Of a DNA stretch of 64,000 nucleotides, positions 35,237 through 44,663 are shown one piece after another. Both the position numbers and the translations under genes were made by a program. The notes under the pieces are model-generated. The model was not told the DNA's origin. It made no database searches and was given only the letters and a program-made list of their open reading frames with translations. Origin of the DNA: Pelomonas sp. CA6 (GTDB taxonomy: Bacteria > Pseudomonadota > Gammaproteobacteria > Burkholderiales > Burkholderiaceae_C); assembly GCF_022549225.1 (NCBI RefSeq), contig NZ_JAKZFD010000002.1, positions 310,001 through 374,000 on the forward strand, written 5' to 3'. The number at the start of each line of letters is the position of its first letter. Positions within the stretch are counted from its first letter, which is position 1.

Positions 35237-37168
35237 ATGAAAAAACGCACCTTCGCCCTGCTGAGCGTGGCCGCCGCCGCGGCACTGAGCACCCCGCTGC
35301 CGCTGCTGGCCCAGACCGCCAGCGACAGCCCGCCCATCGCGCTGCGCGACTTCTTCCGCAGCCCCGACCGCGCGGCCTACCAGCTCAGCCGCAGCGGCAA
35401 CTGGATGAGCTTCCTGCAGCCCGCGACGGGTGAGCAAGGCGCGGCCAAGCGCATGAACATCTTCGTCCAGGCCTTCGACGGCAAGGCCCTGGTCGGCGAG
35501 CCGCGCCAGCTGACGCGCGAAAGTGCGCGCGACATCCGCGGCTATTTCTGGAAGGGCGACGACACGCTGTTGTTCGTCAAGGACTTCGGCGGCGACGAGA
35601 ACTTCCACGTCGTCGCGGTGGACGTGAAGACCGGCACCGTGCGCGACCTGACCCCGGGCGACGCGCTGCGCGCCAACCTGGTCAACGACCTGCGCGAGGA
35701 CGCCGACCACATCCTGGTCAGCCACAACCAGCGCGACAAGCGCGTGTTCGACGTCGTCCGCGTCAATGTCCGCACCGGCGAACAGACCGTGGTGGCGCAG
35801 AACCCCGGCAACATCGTCGGCTGGCAGACCGACCATGAAGGCCGCGTGCGCATCGGCGTGGCCAGCGACGGCGTCAACAACACCCTGCTCTACCGCGACA
35901 GCGAAAAAGACGCCTTCAAGCCCATCATCAGCGCCGACTTCCGCACCACGGTGAACCCGGTTCTGTTCGACTTCGACAACAAGAAGTTCTACGCGATCAG
36001 CAACCGCGGCCGCGACAAGGCCGCGCTGGTGCTGGTGGACCCGGCCAAGCCCGACGATGAGAGCGTGGTCTACGCCCACCCCGAGGTCGACGTCAGCGGC
36101 GCCGGCTACTCGCGCCTGCGCAAGGTGCTGACCCAGGCCAGCTACGTCACCGATAAGCCCGGCCGCCACTTCTTCGACGCCCAGAGCCGCGAGATCGACG
36201 CCAAGCTGCGCGGCCGGCTGCCCGGCTACGAGGTCTCGGTGGTCGGTGCCACCGACGATGAGCAGCGCCTGATCGTCGCGGCCTACAACGACCGCACCCA
36301 GGGCACGCGCTATGTCTACGACCGCAAGAACGACGCGCTGATCAAGCTGGGCGAGATCACTCCATGGCTGGCCGAGTCGCGCATGGCCTTCATGAAGCCG
36401 GTGCAGTACAAGAGCCGCGACGGGTTGACCATCCACGGCTACCTGACCCTGCCGCAAGGGCGCGAGGCGAAGAAGCTGCCCTGCGTGATCAACCCGCACG
36501 GCGGCCCCTGGGCGCGCGACGTCTGGGGCTACAACCCCGAGGTGCAGTTCCTCGCCAGCCGCGGCTACTGCGTGCTGCAGATGAACTTCCGCGGCTCCAC
36601 CGGCTATGGCCGCGCGTTCTGGGAGGCCAGCTTCAACCAGTGGGGCCTGGCGATGCAGGACGACGTCACCGACGGCGTGCAATGGCTGATCCAGCAGGGC
36701 GTGGCCGATCCCAAGCGCATCGCGATCTACGGCGCCAGCTACGGCGGCTACGCGACGCTGGCCGGCATCACCAAGACCCCCGATCTCTATGCCGCCGCGG
36801 TGGACTATGTGGGCGTCAGCAACCTGCTGACCTTCATGAACAGCATCCCGCCCTACTGGAAGCCCATGCTGGACAAGCTGCATGCGATGGTGGGCCATCC
36901 CGAGAAGGACAAGGAGCGCCTGGTCGCCAACTCGCCGGCGCTCAACGCCGACAAGATCAAGACCCCGCTGTTCATCGCCCAGGGTGCCAAGGACCCGCGC
37001 GTGGTCAAGAGCGAGTCCGACCAGATGGTGGAGGCGCTGAAGAAGCGCGGCGTCCAGGTCCAGTACATGGTCAAGGACAACGAGGGCCACGGCTTCGCCA
37101 ACGAGGAAAACCGCTTCGAGTTCTACGAGGCGATGGAGAAATTCCTCGGCCAGCACCTGAAGCCCTGA
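35237..37168 (+). CDS. S9-family serine peptidase (dipeptidyl/acyl-aminoacyl peptidase)
   Basis: A 643-residue periplasmic peptidase. The signal peptide ends near LLAQ. Residues 50-390 make the beta-propeller lid; residues 400-643 are the alpha/beta hydrolase with catalytic Ser in YGASYGGYATLAG, Asp in AQGAKDPRVVKSESDQ and His in NEGHGFANEENR. NPHGGPWARDVWGYNP supplies the oxyanion region and RGSTGYGRAFW is typical of S9C-like enzymes. AAGGAGAGAG precedes the ATG. A strong terminator follows 21 bases after the stop. Confidence 0.9.
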   Translation: MKKRTFALLSVAAAAALSTPLPLLAQTASDSPPIALRDFFRSPDRAAYQLSRSGNWMSFLQPATGEQGAAKRMNIFVQAFDGKALVGEPRQLTRESARDIRGYFWKGDDTLLFVKDFGGDENFHVVAVDVKTGTVRDLTPGDALRANLVNDLREDADHILVSHNQRDKRVFDVVRVNVRTGEQTVVAQNPGNIVGWQTDHEGRVRIGVASDGVNNTLLYRDSEKDAFKPIISADFRTTVNPVLFDFDNKKFYAISNRGRDKAALVLVDPAKPDDESVVYAHPEVDVSGAGYSRLRKVLTQASYVTDKPGRHFFDAQSREIDAKLRGRLPGYEVSVVGATDDEQRLIVAAYNDRTQGTRYVYDRKNDALIKLGEITPWLAESRMAFMKPVQYKSRDGLTIHGYLTLPQGREAKKLPCVINPHGGPWARDVWGYNPEVQFLASRGYCVLQMNFRGSTGYGRAFWEASFNQWGLAMQDDVTDGVQWLIQQGVADPKRIAIYGASYGGYATLAGITKTPDLYAAAVDYVGVSNLLTFMNSIPPYWKPMLDKLHAMVGHPEKDKERLVANSPALNADKIKTPLFIAQGAKDPRVVKSESDQMVEALKKRGVQVQYMVKDNEGHGFANEENRFEFYEAMEKFLGQHLKP

Positions 37169-37189
37169 GGCGCGCCATCAACAGCAGGG

Positions 37190-37214
37190 AAAGGGGCCGA
37201 CGGCCCCTTTTTTT
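37190..37214. terminator. Bidirectional rho-independent terminator
   Basis: AAAGGGGCC-GAC-GGCCCCTTT followed by further Ts. It lies between the convergent S9 peptidase and NUDIX genes and can serve both. Confidence 0.92.
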
Positions 37215-37236
37215 GCGCCCGTCGGGGGCGGCGGGC

Positions 37237-37818
37237 TCAGCCCGCCTTCAGGCCCAGCGCGGCCAGCTTGGCCAGCAGGCGCGGCCAGCGCGGTTCGCCC
37301 TGTCCGTCCTCTTCGGCCAGGCTTTGCAGATCCACCCAGGCCGCGGCGCTGACTTCCGCGAGCTGGGCCTGCAAGGGCCGCTCGGCCCCCGCCCGCATCA
37401 GGTAGGCATAGTCGTGGTGCCAGTGCGCGCCCTCGCCCTTGGCGGGGTTGGCCGCGATCGCATGGGTGTCGATGTCCAGCGGCAGTTCGGGCCCCCAGGC
37501 CGGATGCGGCGACAGCGCCTCCAGGCCGGTCTCCTCCACCACCTCGCGGCAGGCGGATTGCCACAGCCCGGCATCGCCCTCGCAATGCCCGCCCGGCTGC
37601 AGCCAGCGGCCGATCACGCGGTGGCGGATCATCAGCAGACGTCGGCCGGTCGCGTCCAGCACGAAGGCGCTGGTCGTCACATGGCCGCGCAAGTTGCCGC
37701 GCCACAAGGGGTCCGACGGGTCCTGTTCCAGCTGGGCGCCCAAGGCCTCCAGCGGCGCAGCCTCATCGGGAAAATGCTGGAGATAGGCCCTCAGCTGGGC
37801 CAGAGCCTGGTCGCGCAT
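37237..37818 (-). CDS. NUDIX hydrolase
   Basis: A 193-residue hydrolase of nucleoside-diphosphate-linked compounds. The Nudix box is read around residues 75-100: GGHCEGDAGLWQSACREVVEETGLE, close to GX5EX7REUXEEXGU with some drift at the start. The flanking RRLLMIRHRVIGRWLQPG strand is normal. Substrate is unknown. The start ATG 37818 lies 56 bases inside the preceding gene; GACAAT (rc of 37829-37834) ten bases before the start could be a promoter -10 within that gene. Confidence 0.78.
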   Translation of the reverse strand: MRDQALAQLRAYLQHFPDEAAPLEALGAQLEQDPSDPLWRGNLRGHVTTSAFVLDATGRRLLMIRHRVIGRWLQPGGHCEGDAGLWQSACREVVEETGLEALSPHPAWGPELPLDIDTHAIAANPAKGEGAHWHHDYAYLMRAGAERPLQAQLAEVSAAAWVDLQSLAEEDGQGEPRWPRLLAKLAALGLKAG

Positions 37819-39559
37819 GGTGGGCGCGATTGTCGCCGCCCGCGCGCGGCGGATTGAGCCGGCCCAGCAGCGCCGGCACCTCCTCGGCCGGCACGGCGCG
37901 GGCAAACAGCCAGCCTTGCAGTTCGTCGCAGCCCTCGCGCTGCAGGAAGTCGCGCTGGGCCTCGGTCTCCACGCCCTCGGCGACCACGGTCTTGCCCAGC
38001 GTGCGGGCCAGGCCGATGATGGCCCGCGTCAACGTGGCGTCCGCCTCGTCGTGGGTGACACCCTGGATGAAGGCGCGGTCCATTTTCAGCCGCGTCACCG
38101 GCATCTGACGCAGATGGCCCAGCGAGGAGTAGCCGGTGCCGAAATCATCCAGCGCCAGCGCCACGCCCATCTCGGCGAGCCGGCCCAGCAGCACCTCTGC
38201 CTGTTCGCGATGCGTCATCGCGGCGGTCTCGGTGATCTCCAGTTCCAGCAGGCTGGGTGGCACGTCCCAGCGCTCCAGGCTCTGCTGCAGGCGGTCGGCG
38301 AAATGCGGCTGGCGCAGCTGGTGGGCCGAGACATTGACCGCCACGCGCAGCGCCAGCCCCTGCCAGCGCCAGCGCGCAATCTGGGCGCAGGCGGCTTCGA
38401 TGACCCAGTCGCCCAGGCGCTGGATCAGCCCGGAGTTCTCGGCCACCGAGATGAAGCGCCCCGGCGTGACCTCGCCCAGCTCGGGGTCGCTCCAGCGCAG
38501 CAGCGCCTCCACGCCGACCACCTGGCCGCTGCGCGCGCACAGCTGCGGCTGGTAATGCAGGCGCAGCGCATTGCCCTCGATCGCGCGCTTGAGCCGGCCA
38601 TGCAGCAGGGTCTTCTCCTCCATCTGGTGGGCCATGCGGGCGTCGAACACCGCATAGGTGCTGCGGCCGGCCTCCTTGGCGCGGTACATGGCCATGTCGG
38701 CATGGCGCATCAGCGTGTCGGCGTCCTCGCCGTCGTGCGGCGCGAACACGATGCCGATGCTGGCGCCCGGGAAGATCTCGTGGTGCCGGGTCTGCCAGGG
38801 CTGGCTCAGCGTGTCGACCAGCTTCTGCGCCACCGCCAGCGTGTGGCCGGCATCGCTCTGGTCGCGCAGCAACACCGCGAACTCGTCGCCACCCAGCCGC
38901 GCCAGTGTGTCGCTGGCGCGCAGCACGCGGCGCATGCGCTGCGCCACCTCGCGCAGCAGCTCGTCGCCGACATGGTGGCCATGGCCATCGTTGACGGACT
39001 TGAAGTCGTCCAGGTCGATCAGCAGCACCGAGACCGGCAGCCCGCCGCGGCGCGTGTGCTCCACCGCCTGGGTCAGCAGCTCGCCGAACATCGCGCGGCT
39101 GAACAACTCGGTCAGGCTGTCGTGCATGGCCAGGTGGCGCAGCCGGGCGTTCATGGCCTCGATCGCGCGCATGTCGCGCACCACGGCCAGGGTCAGCGTC
39201 TGCTCGCCGCGCCGGAACATGCCCAGCGAGATGTCCACCGGCACGCCGTGCCCCTCGCGATGCCAGAGGCTCAGCTCGGGCACCCGCCCCATCGCGCGGC
39301 TGCGCGGGCGGACGAAGTACTGCTGCAGATGCCGCTGATGGCGCTGGCGCTGCTCGGGCGGCAGCAGCAGGGTCAGTGGCTGTCCCACCAGGGCCTCGGA
39401 CGGGTAGCCGCTGAGCGCCTCCATCGCCGCATTGGCGCGCAGCACCATGCCCTGCTCGTCGACCACCATGACGCCATCGGGCAGCAACTCGATCATCTGC
39501 GCGATCAGCGTCCAGGACAGCGGAAAGACGGGCTGCAGCTCAAGCATCGCGGAACACAT
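37763..39559 (-). CDS. PAS-GGDEF-EAL protein with both catalytic motifs intact
   Basis: A 598-residue cytoplasmic protein. The PAS domain is at about 20-135 ([20 protein letters not shown]). The GGDEF domain is at about 145-305, with [13 protein letters not shown] and an intact GGDEF motif. The EAL domain is at about 325-570 ([47 protein letters not shown]). It could make or degrade c-di-GMP depending on the PAS input. Its start (39559, or ATG 39547) overlaps the end of the Aer-like receptor gene, so receptor and c-di-GMP enzyme are co-expressed. Unlike the GADEF protein at 25-27 kb, nothing is degenerate. Confidence 0.92.
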   Translation of the reverse strand: MCSAMLELQPVFPLSWTLIAQMIELLPDGVMVVDEQGMVLRANAAMEALSGYPSEALVGQPLTLLLPPEQRQRHQRHLQQYFVRPRSRAMGRVPELSLWHREGHGVPVDISLGMFRRGEQTLTLAVVRDMRAIEAMNARLRHLAMHDSLTELFSRAMFGELLTQAVEHTRRGGLPVSVLLIDLDDFKSVNDGHGHHVGDELLREVAQRMRRVLRASDTLARLGGDEFAVLLRDQSDAGHTLAVAQKLVDTLSQPWQTRHHEIFPGASIGIVFAPHDGEDADTLMRHADMAMYRAKEAGRSTYAVFDARMAHQMEEKTLLHGRLKRAIEGNALRLHYQPQLCARSGQVVGVEALLRWSDPELGEVTPGRFISVAENSGLIQRLGDWVIEAACAQIARWRWQGLALRVAVNVSAHQLRQPHFADRLQQSLERWDVPPSLLELEITETAAMTHREQAEVLLGRLAEMGVALALDDFGTGYSSLGHLRQMPVTRLKMDRAFIQGVTHDEADATLTRAIIGLARTLGKTVVAEGVETEAQRDFLQREGCDELQGWLFARAVPAEEVPALLGRLNPPRAGGDNRAHHARPGSGPAEGLSPAFSR

Positions 39560-41096
39560 CTACGGCACGGGCCAGGCTGGCGGCCTGGCGATGGACCTGG
39601 CGTGCCGCGGCGGCGCACTCCTCGCCCAGGGTGGCGTTCTGGCGCGTCATGCGGTCCAGCCGCTCGACGCGCTCGCCCAGCTCGGCGATCCCCTCGGCCT
39701 GGCGCCGCCCGCCATCGCGGATGCGCACGATCTCCTCGTGCAGCTGCCCGGCCTCGCCGACCAGCGCCTGCATCGCCCCGCCCGAGCGCTCCGCCCGCGC
39801 CGCGCCATCGGCCACGCGCGCGCTGCTGTCCTCGATCAGGCGGCGCACCTCCTGCGCCGCGCCCTGGCTGCGCTGGGCCAGCGCGCGCACCTCGCCGGCC
39901 ACCACTGCAAAGCCCTTGCCATGCTCGCCGGCGCGCGCCGCCTCCACCGCGGCATTGAGCGCCAGCAGGTTGGTCTGGAAGGCAATGCCCTCGATTACGC
40001 CGATGATGTCGCCGATGCGCTCGCTGGACTGGCGTATGCCCTGCATGCCGGACTGCACCTCCCGCACCAGCGCATGCGCGTCGCGCAGCGTCTCGGCCAT
40101 GGCGTCGGCATGGCCGCCGGCGCTCTCGGCCGCGGCGCTGCACTGGGCCACGCTGGCGGTCAGCGCGCTCAGCGACGCGGCCGCCTGCGCCAGGCTGGAG
40201 GAGGTCTGCTCCGTGCGGCTGCCCAGGTCGGCGCTGGCCGAGGCGACCTGGGCCGCCACGGCCTGCAGCCCGCCGACCTGCTCCGAAACGTCGGCCACCA
40301 GCGCGCGCACGTTCAGGCCCGCCTGGTTCACCGATCGCAGCATCAGCCCGATCTCGTCGACGCGCTCCAGACGCACATGGGCATCGAAATGGCCCGCCGC
40401 GACATCGGCCGCCTGGGCAACCACGGTGCGCAGCGGGCGCAGCAGCTGCCATTGCAGCCACGCCTCCACCAACAGAGTCCAGCCCAGCGTCGCGGCGGTC
40501 AGACCGGTCCAGCCGGCGACGTCGCGCAGCCCCAAAGCCCAGGCCAGCGTGGCGGCCAGCGGCGGCAGGCTCCACAGCGCCAGGCGCAGCCGTCCGGCCA
40601 GCGGCAGGGTCTTGAACAGATTGCGCCAGCGCTGCCAGCCGCTGCGCACGACCAGGCCCCGATGAAAAGCCAGGCCGCGTGCGCGGCCCTCGCGAAAGCG
40701 CCGGTACAGATCGTCGGCGCTCTGCACTTCTTCGGGCGTGGGGCGGATGCGCACCGAGATGTAGCCGCTGACCGCGCCCTCGCGCACCACCGGCGCGACA
40801 TTGGCCCGCACCCAGTAATGATCGCCATCGCGGCGGCGGTTCTTCACCAGCGCGCTCCAGGCCTGGCCGCTGCGCAGCGTGGCCCACATGTCGGCAAAGG
40901 CCTGGCGCGGCATGTCGGGATGGCGGACCAGCTTGTGCGGCGCGCCGCGCAGCGCCTCTTCCTCATAGCCGCTGACGGCGACGAAGGCGGCGTTGGCGTA
41001 TTGGATATGGCTGTCCACGTCGGTCGTGGACATCAGAGTCGCCCCCGCGGAGAAGCTGAATTCCCGCTGCGTCACCGGCCCTGCTTGCGTCGTCAT
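39540..41096 (-). CDS. Aer-like PAS methyl-accepting receptor
   Basis: A 518-residue receptor resembling the redox/oxygen sensor Aer. The N-terminal PAS domain (about 10-120) has the Aer track [38 protein letters not shown] and [18 protein letters not shown], the pattern of FAD-binding Aer PAS domains. A hydrophobic hairpin at about 165-210 anchors it, a HAMP-like segment follows, and the signalling tip is [22 protein letters not shown] near residue 380. No periplasmic domain is present, as in Aer. GGAGGG lies five bases before ATG 41096. The preceding gene encodes an FNR-type regulator, linking oxygen or redox state to both. Confidence 0.88.
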   Translation of the reverse strand: MTTQAGPVTQREFSFSAGATLMSTTDVDSHIQYANAAFVAVSGYEEEALRGAPHKLVRHPDMPRQAFADMWATLRSGQAWSALVKNRRRDGDHYWVRANVAPVVREGAVSGYISVRIRPTPEEVQSADDLYRRFREGRARGLAFHRGLVVRSGWQRWRNLFKTLPLAGRLRLALWSLPPLAATLAWALGLRDVAGWTGLTAATLGWTLLVEAWLQWQLLRPLRTVVAQAADVAAGHFDAHVRLERVDEIGLMLRSVNQAGLNVRALVADVSEQVGGLQAVAAQVASASADLGSRTEQTSSSLAQAAASLSALTASVAQCSAAAESAGGHADAMAETLRDAHALVREVQSGMQGIRQSSERIGDIIGVIEGIAFQTNLLALNAAVEAARAGEHGKGFAVVAGEVRALAQRSQGAAQEVRRLIEDSSARVADGAARAERSGGAMQALVGEAGQLHEEIVRIRDGGRRQAEGIAELGERVERLDRMTRQNATLGEECAAAARQVHRQAASLARAVDVFRDA

Positions 41097-41205
41097 GCGT
41101 CCCTCCGCTCTGCCCCATCGGGGTCCTTGTCCGTGTCGCGTCACTCGCCGTTGCGTCCGGCACGACCGCTCTCCGCGCGATTCTGTGAAGCCTGCACGCA
41201 AAGCT

Positions 41206-41242
41206 CTGACGCAGATCAACCTGGACTGTGAGCCAGCGCACA
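41206..41242 (-). promoter_or_regulatory. Candidate CRP/FNR-type sites upstream of the Aer-like gene
   Basis: TGTGA-GCCAGC-GCACA at 41227-41242 matches the CRP palindrome except one base. Beside it the minus strand reads TTGAT-CTGC-GTCAG (41219-41206), an FNR-like site with one good half. Both lie 110-146 bases before the receptor start. Either could mediate control by the adjacent regulator. Confidence 0.4.
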
Positions 41243-41266
41243 CTGCGGCGTTGCGCCCATGTCGGA

Positions 41267-41977
41267 TCAGTCCGCGCCGACCGACAGCCGCTCCAGCGCG
41301 ACCACGTCCAGATCCACCGCGCGACGATGGCGGCGACGCACCACGCCGCGCGACTCGAACTCGCGCCAGGCGCGGTTGACACTCTCGCGCGTGACGCACA
41401 GCAGCTCGGCCAGCATGGCCTGGCTGGGCAGCTGGGTGGCGAGGCTGGGCTGGATCGCGGCCAGCAGACGCAGCGCCGAGGCCAGCCGCTGCGACAGCCC
41501 GGGCATGCGCATCAGATGGCTCCAGGCCGCCAACGCGGCCATGGACTGGCGCGTGTAGCGGCCCAGGCAGATCAGGTCCGGCTGACCGAGCTGGCTCAGG
41601 CGCTGCAGCGTGGAGAGCGGAAACTCGCAGACCGAAACCGGCGTCAGCGCCTGCACGGTCACCAACGAGCTGAGCCCATGCGCCGCGGGCTGGCCGATCA
41701 GAAAGCCCGGACCGATCACCGCGATCGCGCGGTCCACGCCGTCCAGTCCCGTCTGGCGCACCGCCAGCAGGCCGGACTTCACGAAGAGAAAGGCATTGCT
41801 TCGCTCGCCTTCGCGCAACAGCACGCTGGATCGCGAGAAGCTGCGCGGCGCCGCCTCGCAGGCCGTGGCCTGCGGCCCCGGCACGCTGCACATGGCCATG
41901 GGGCATTGGGGCGCGAGTACGCACTGCTGACAAGGGGCGCCCCGCCCCCAGCCTGGTTCTGCTCTGGCTGAATTCAT
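41267..41977 (-). CDS. FNR-type regulator with CRP-like DNA-reading helix
   Basis: A 236-residue CRP/FNR-family protein. Cysteines at 16, 19 and 25 ([10 protein letters not shown]) match the C-x2-C-x5-C of FNR, and C117 in [11 protein letters not shown] occupies the place of the fourth ligand in E. coli FNR (MVCEIPFETL). It should therefore bind an oxygen-sensitive 4Fe-4S cluster. The recognition helix reads TRESVNR (R197, E198, R202), which is the CRP pattern RExxxR rather than the FNR pattern VExxSR, so it should read TGTGA half-sites. I chose ATG 41977; an upstream start at 42010 would add 11 residues. It precedes the Aer-like gene in the same direction. Confidence 0.82.
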   Translation of the reverse strand: MNSARAEPGWGRGAPCQQCVLAPQCPMAMCSVPGPQATACEAAPRSFSRSSVLLREGERSNAFLFVKSGLLAVRQTGLDGVDRAIAVIGPGFLIGQPAAHGLSSLVTVQALTPVSVCEFPLSTLQRLSQLGQPDLICLGRYTRQSMAALAAWSHLMRMPGLSQRLASALRLLAAIQPSLATQLPSQAMLAELLCVTRESVNRAWREFESRGVVRRRHRRAVDLDVVALERLSVGAD

Positions 41978-42084
41978 CGCTCGACTACCGGGCTGTGGGC
42001 CCGGCCGCAAGCCCGAGCGCTTCTCCCTGTTCGCTGGCCGTTCCCAGCACGAACGGAGATTCTGCGGAGCGATGCCGTACGCGC

Positions 42085-42102
42085 CTGTGAGCTAGATCAC
42101 AG
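42085..42102. promoter_or_regulatory. Perfect CRP-type palindrome upstream of the FNR/CRP gene
   Basis: CTGTGA-GCTAGA-TCACAG: both TGTGA half-sites are exact with a six-base spacer. It lies 109 bases before the regulator start and suits its predicted DNA specificity, suggesting autoregulation. Confidence 0.7.
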
Positions 42103-42182
42103 CGCCGCCACCGGTGCGGGCGACAGCCGCGCGCCACCCCGCGCGAATGCGGGGGGCGCGGGCCTGCCGCGGGAAAAGACGC

Positions 42183-42791
42183 TTACTTGATCAGGCCTTC
42201 GGCCTTCATCGCGGCCTGCACCGCGGGGCGCGCGGAGACGCGCGCACGGAAGGCAGCCAGGTTCTTCAACGCGCCGAGTTCCACGCCCACCATCGGCGCC
42301 CAGTTGCTCACGGTGAACAGATAGGCATCGGCGACCGTGAAGTCCGCGCCCAGCAGGTAGTCACGGCCTTCCAGCTGCGTGTCCACCCATGCGAAGCGCT
42401 TCACCAGCGCCTCGCGGAACAGCACCTTGGCTTCTTCCGGCATGGCCGGGTTGAACAGCGGCGAGAAGCCCTTGTGCAGCTCGCTGGTGATGTAGTTGAG
42501 CCATTCCTGCAGGCGGCTGCGCGCCCAGCTGCCGGCGGCGGGCGCGAGATGCTTCTGCGGGGCCTGGTCGGCCAGGTACTGCACGATGGCCGGGCCTTCG
42601 GTGAGGCGTTCGCCGTTGTCCAGCTCCAGCAGCGGCACGGCGCCCTTGGGGTTGATGGTGTAGTAGTCCGTGCCGTCCTGCAGCTTCTTGGTCTTCGTGC
42701 TGGTCAGCACCAGTTCAAAGTCCAGGCCCGCCTCGCGCAGCACGATATGGGGCGAAAGCGAGCAGGCGCCGGGGCTGTAATAGAGCTTCAT
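42183..42791 (-). CDS. gstA: Beta-class glutathione S-transferase
   Basis: A 202-residue detoxification enzyme that conjugates glutathione to electrophiles. The N-terminal thioredoxin-like domain opens MKLYYSPGACSLSPHIVLRE, where Cys10 is the beta-class active-site residue. NPKGAVPLLELDNGERLTEGPAI holds the cis-proline and the Glu-Gly-Pro that binds glutathione. The helical domain (90-200) has the usual WLNYITSELHKGFSPLF and LGADFTVADAYLF. GGGAGA lies upstream of the start. Confidence 0.93.
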   Translation of the reverse strand: MKLYYSPGACSLSPHIVLREAGLDFELVLTSTKTKKLQDGTDYYTINPKGAVPLLELDNGERLTEGPAIVQYLADQAPQKHLAPAAGSWARSRLQEWLNYITSELHKGFSPLFNPAMPEEAKVLFREALVKRFAWVDTQLEGRDYLLGADFTVADAYLFTVSNWAPMVGVELGALKNLAAFRARVSARPAVQAAMKAEGLIK

Positions 42792-43097
42792 CAGAGGTCT
42801 CCCTTGTGGGGTGGTTGGGGGTGGTGGGACAGATCAGGGGCGCACCATAACGCCGCGGCGAATAACCCGCCGGCCCCCAGGGACAGCGCTTCTTGTGGCA
42901 GGCAGCAACCCGTCTACGCCCCCGCAAGCCGTTGTTCGTCGCGCCGTCCTGGGCCTCGATCCCATGTGGCCGTCAATCGGCGCAAGCCGCCGCCCAGGCC
43001 CGATGCCGCTGCCCATAATGCGCCCGCACGCAAGACCCGCCCCCAATACAGCGAGACGGCTTGGCGTGGCCCGCGTTTCTCAGGAGGACTCCCCGTC
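42792..43097. other. Intergenic region without a recognised gene
   Basis: These 306 bases separate the divergent GST and hydrolase genes. They hold G-rich spacer near the GST start and a CATAATGC -10-like element at 43014. I see no coding signal or RNA structure beyond short GC hairpins. Confidence 0.5.
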
Positions 43098-44663
43098 ATG
43101 CATCCCAGAACAACAAGCCGGCGCGGATCGACGCCGGCACCCCGCGCCGCGCTGCGGGCGGCGCTGGCCGGCGCGCTGCTGGCGCTGCCGATGTTGCCCG
43201 CGGTCGCGGCCCCGGGCAGCGCGGGCGCCGCGCTGCAGCCTTGCCGCATCGCCGGCGTGCCCAACGAGGTGCTGTGCGGCCAGCTGCAGCGTCCGCTGGA
43301 TCCGGCGCGTCCTCAGGCGACGCAGATCCAGCTGCGCTACGTCGTCATCCCGGCGCTGGCGCGCAACAAGAAGCCCGACCCGGTGCTGATGCTGGCCGGC
43401 GGCCCGGGCCAGAGCGCCGTAGCGCTGGCGGGCCATGTGCTGCAGCAGTTCTCGCGCCTGAACAACCGGCGCGACCTGGTGTTGGTGGACCAGCGCGGCA
43501 CCGGCGAGTCCGCGCCGCTGCAGTGTGACGAAAACCCGCGCCTGCCACTGAGCGAGGCCATGAATCCCGAACGCCAGCTGCAGCGCTTGGCGCAATGCCG
43601 CGACGCGTTGCAGAAGCTGCCGCACGGCGATCTGCGCCAGTACAGCACGCCCATCGCGATGCAGGACATGGACGCGGTGCGCCAGGCCCTGGGCGTGGCG
43701 CAATGGAACGTGGTGGGCGCGTCCTATGGCACGCGCGCCGCGCTGGAGTACCTGCGCCAGTTCCCGCAGCAGGTGCGCCGTGTCGTGATCGACGGCGTCG
43801 CGCCGCCCGACATGGCCCTGCCCCAGGCCTTTTCCACCGATGGCCAGGCCGCCCTGGACGCGGTGCTGGACGCCTGCGCGCAGGACAGCGCCTGCCACGC
43901 GCGCTTCCCCGCGCTGCGCGGCGAATGGCAGGCCCTGCTCGCCGGGCTGCCGCGCCGCGTCAGCGTGACCCACGCGGTCAGCGGCGAGACCGAGTCCTTC
44001 GAGCTGACCCGTGCCGGGTTGCTGCGCGCGGTGCGTCCCGCGCTGTATGCACCGGCGCTGGCCTCGGCGCTGCCGGCGGCGATCCACGCAGCCCACCAGG
44101 GCCGGCTGGAAGGCCTGCTCAGCCTGGCCGCACAGCTGGGCGGCGGCAGCCGCGCCCGCGCGATGCGCCTCGCGATGGGCATGCATTTCTCGGTGGTCTG
44201 CGCCGAGGACCTGCCGCTGATCGCGCTGTCCAAGGACCCCGCCGGCCGCGACTTCGGCACGGTGGACGGCGAGTTCTATGGCGCCGTCTGCCGCGACTGG
44301 CCCCGCGCCAGCCTGCCCGGCGCCTTCTACCAGGTCCCGCCGTCGCGCAGCCCGGTGCTGGTGCTCAGCGGCGGCGCCGACCCCGCCACCCCGCCCCGCC
44401 ATGGCGAACGCATAGCCAAGGCGCTGGGCGCGCAGGCGCGCCACCTGGTCGTGCCCCAGGCCGGCCACGGCGTGATGGGCCTGGGCTGCATGCGCGATCT
44501 GCTCTACCGCTTCATCGACGCCGAGACCGCGCCCGACCAGAACGCACTGCAAAAGGACGCCCAATGCGCCACGCGCATGCCACGCCCGCCCGCCTTCCTG
44601 CCCCCTCTGCGGCTGCAGGCCGTGCCCGCCGCGACGGCGTCGGACCTGGGAGAGACGCGATGA
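43098..44663 (+). CDS. Secreted alpha/beta hydrolase (TAP-like peptidase family)
   Basis: A 521-residue exported hydrolase. The signal peptide ends near AVAA. PVLMLAGGPGQSA is the oxyanion region, DLVLVDQRGTGES the following strand, and WNVVGASYGTRAALEYL carries the nucleophile Ser. Later SPVLVLSGGADPATPP and LVVPQAGHGVMG supply Asp and His. CAGGAGGAC before ATG 43098 fixes the start. Relatives are tripeptidyl aminopeptidases or proline iminopeptidases. Its stop overlaps the ATPase start in ATGA, an unusual coupling of a secreted hydrolase to an ABC-2 exporter. Confidence 0.85.
   Translation: MHPRTTSRRGSTPAPRAALRAALAGALLALPMLPAVAAPGSAGAALQPCRIAGVPNEVLCGQLQRPLDPARPQATQIQLRYVVIPALARNKKPDPVLMLAGGPGQSAVALAGHVLQQFSRLNNRRDLVLVDQRGTGESAPLQCDENPRLPLSEAMNPERQLQRLAQCRDALQKLPHGDLRQYSTPIAMQDMDAVRQALGVAQWNVVGASYGTRAALEYLRQFPQQVRRVVIDGVAPPDMALPQAFSTDGQAALDAVLDACAQDSACHARFPALRGEWQALLAGLPRRVSVTHAVSGETESFELTRAGLLRAVRPALYAPALASALPAAIHAAHQGRLEGLLSLAAQLGGGSRARAMRLAMGMHFSVVCAEDLPLIALSKDPAGRDFGTVDGEFYGAVCRDWPRASLPGAFYQVPPSRSPVLVLSGGADPATPPRHGERIAKALGAQARHLVVPQAGHGVMGLGCMRDLLYRFIDAETAPDQNALQKDAQCATRMPRPPAFLPPLRLQAVPAATASDLGETR

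Noticed and set aside
35030-37156. A 708-codon open frame opposite the S9 peptidase gene
   Set aside because: It covers the peptidase gene antisense with shadow composition; the peptidase has signal peptide, triad and ribosome site.
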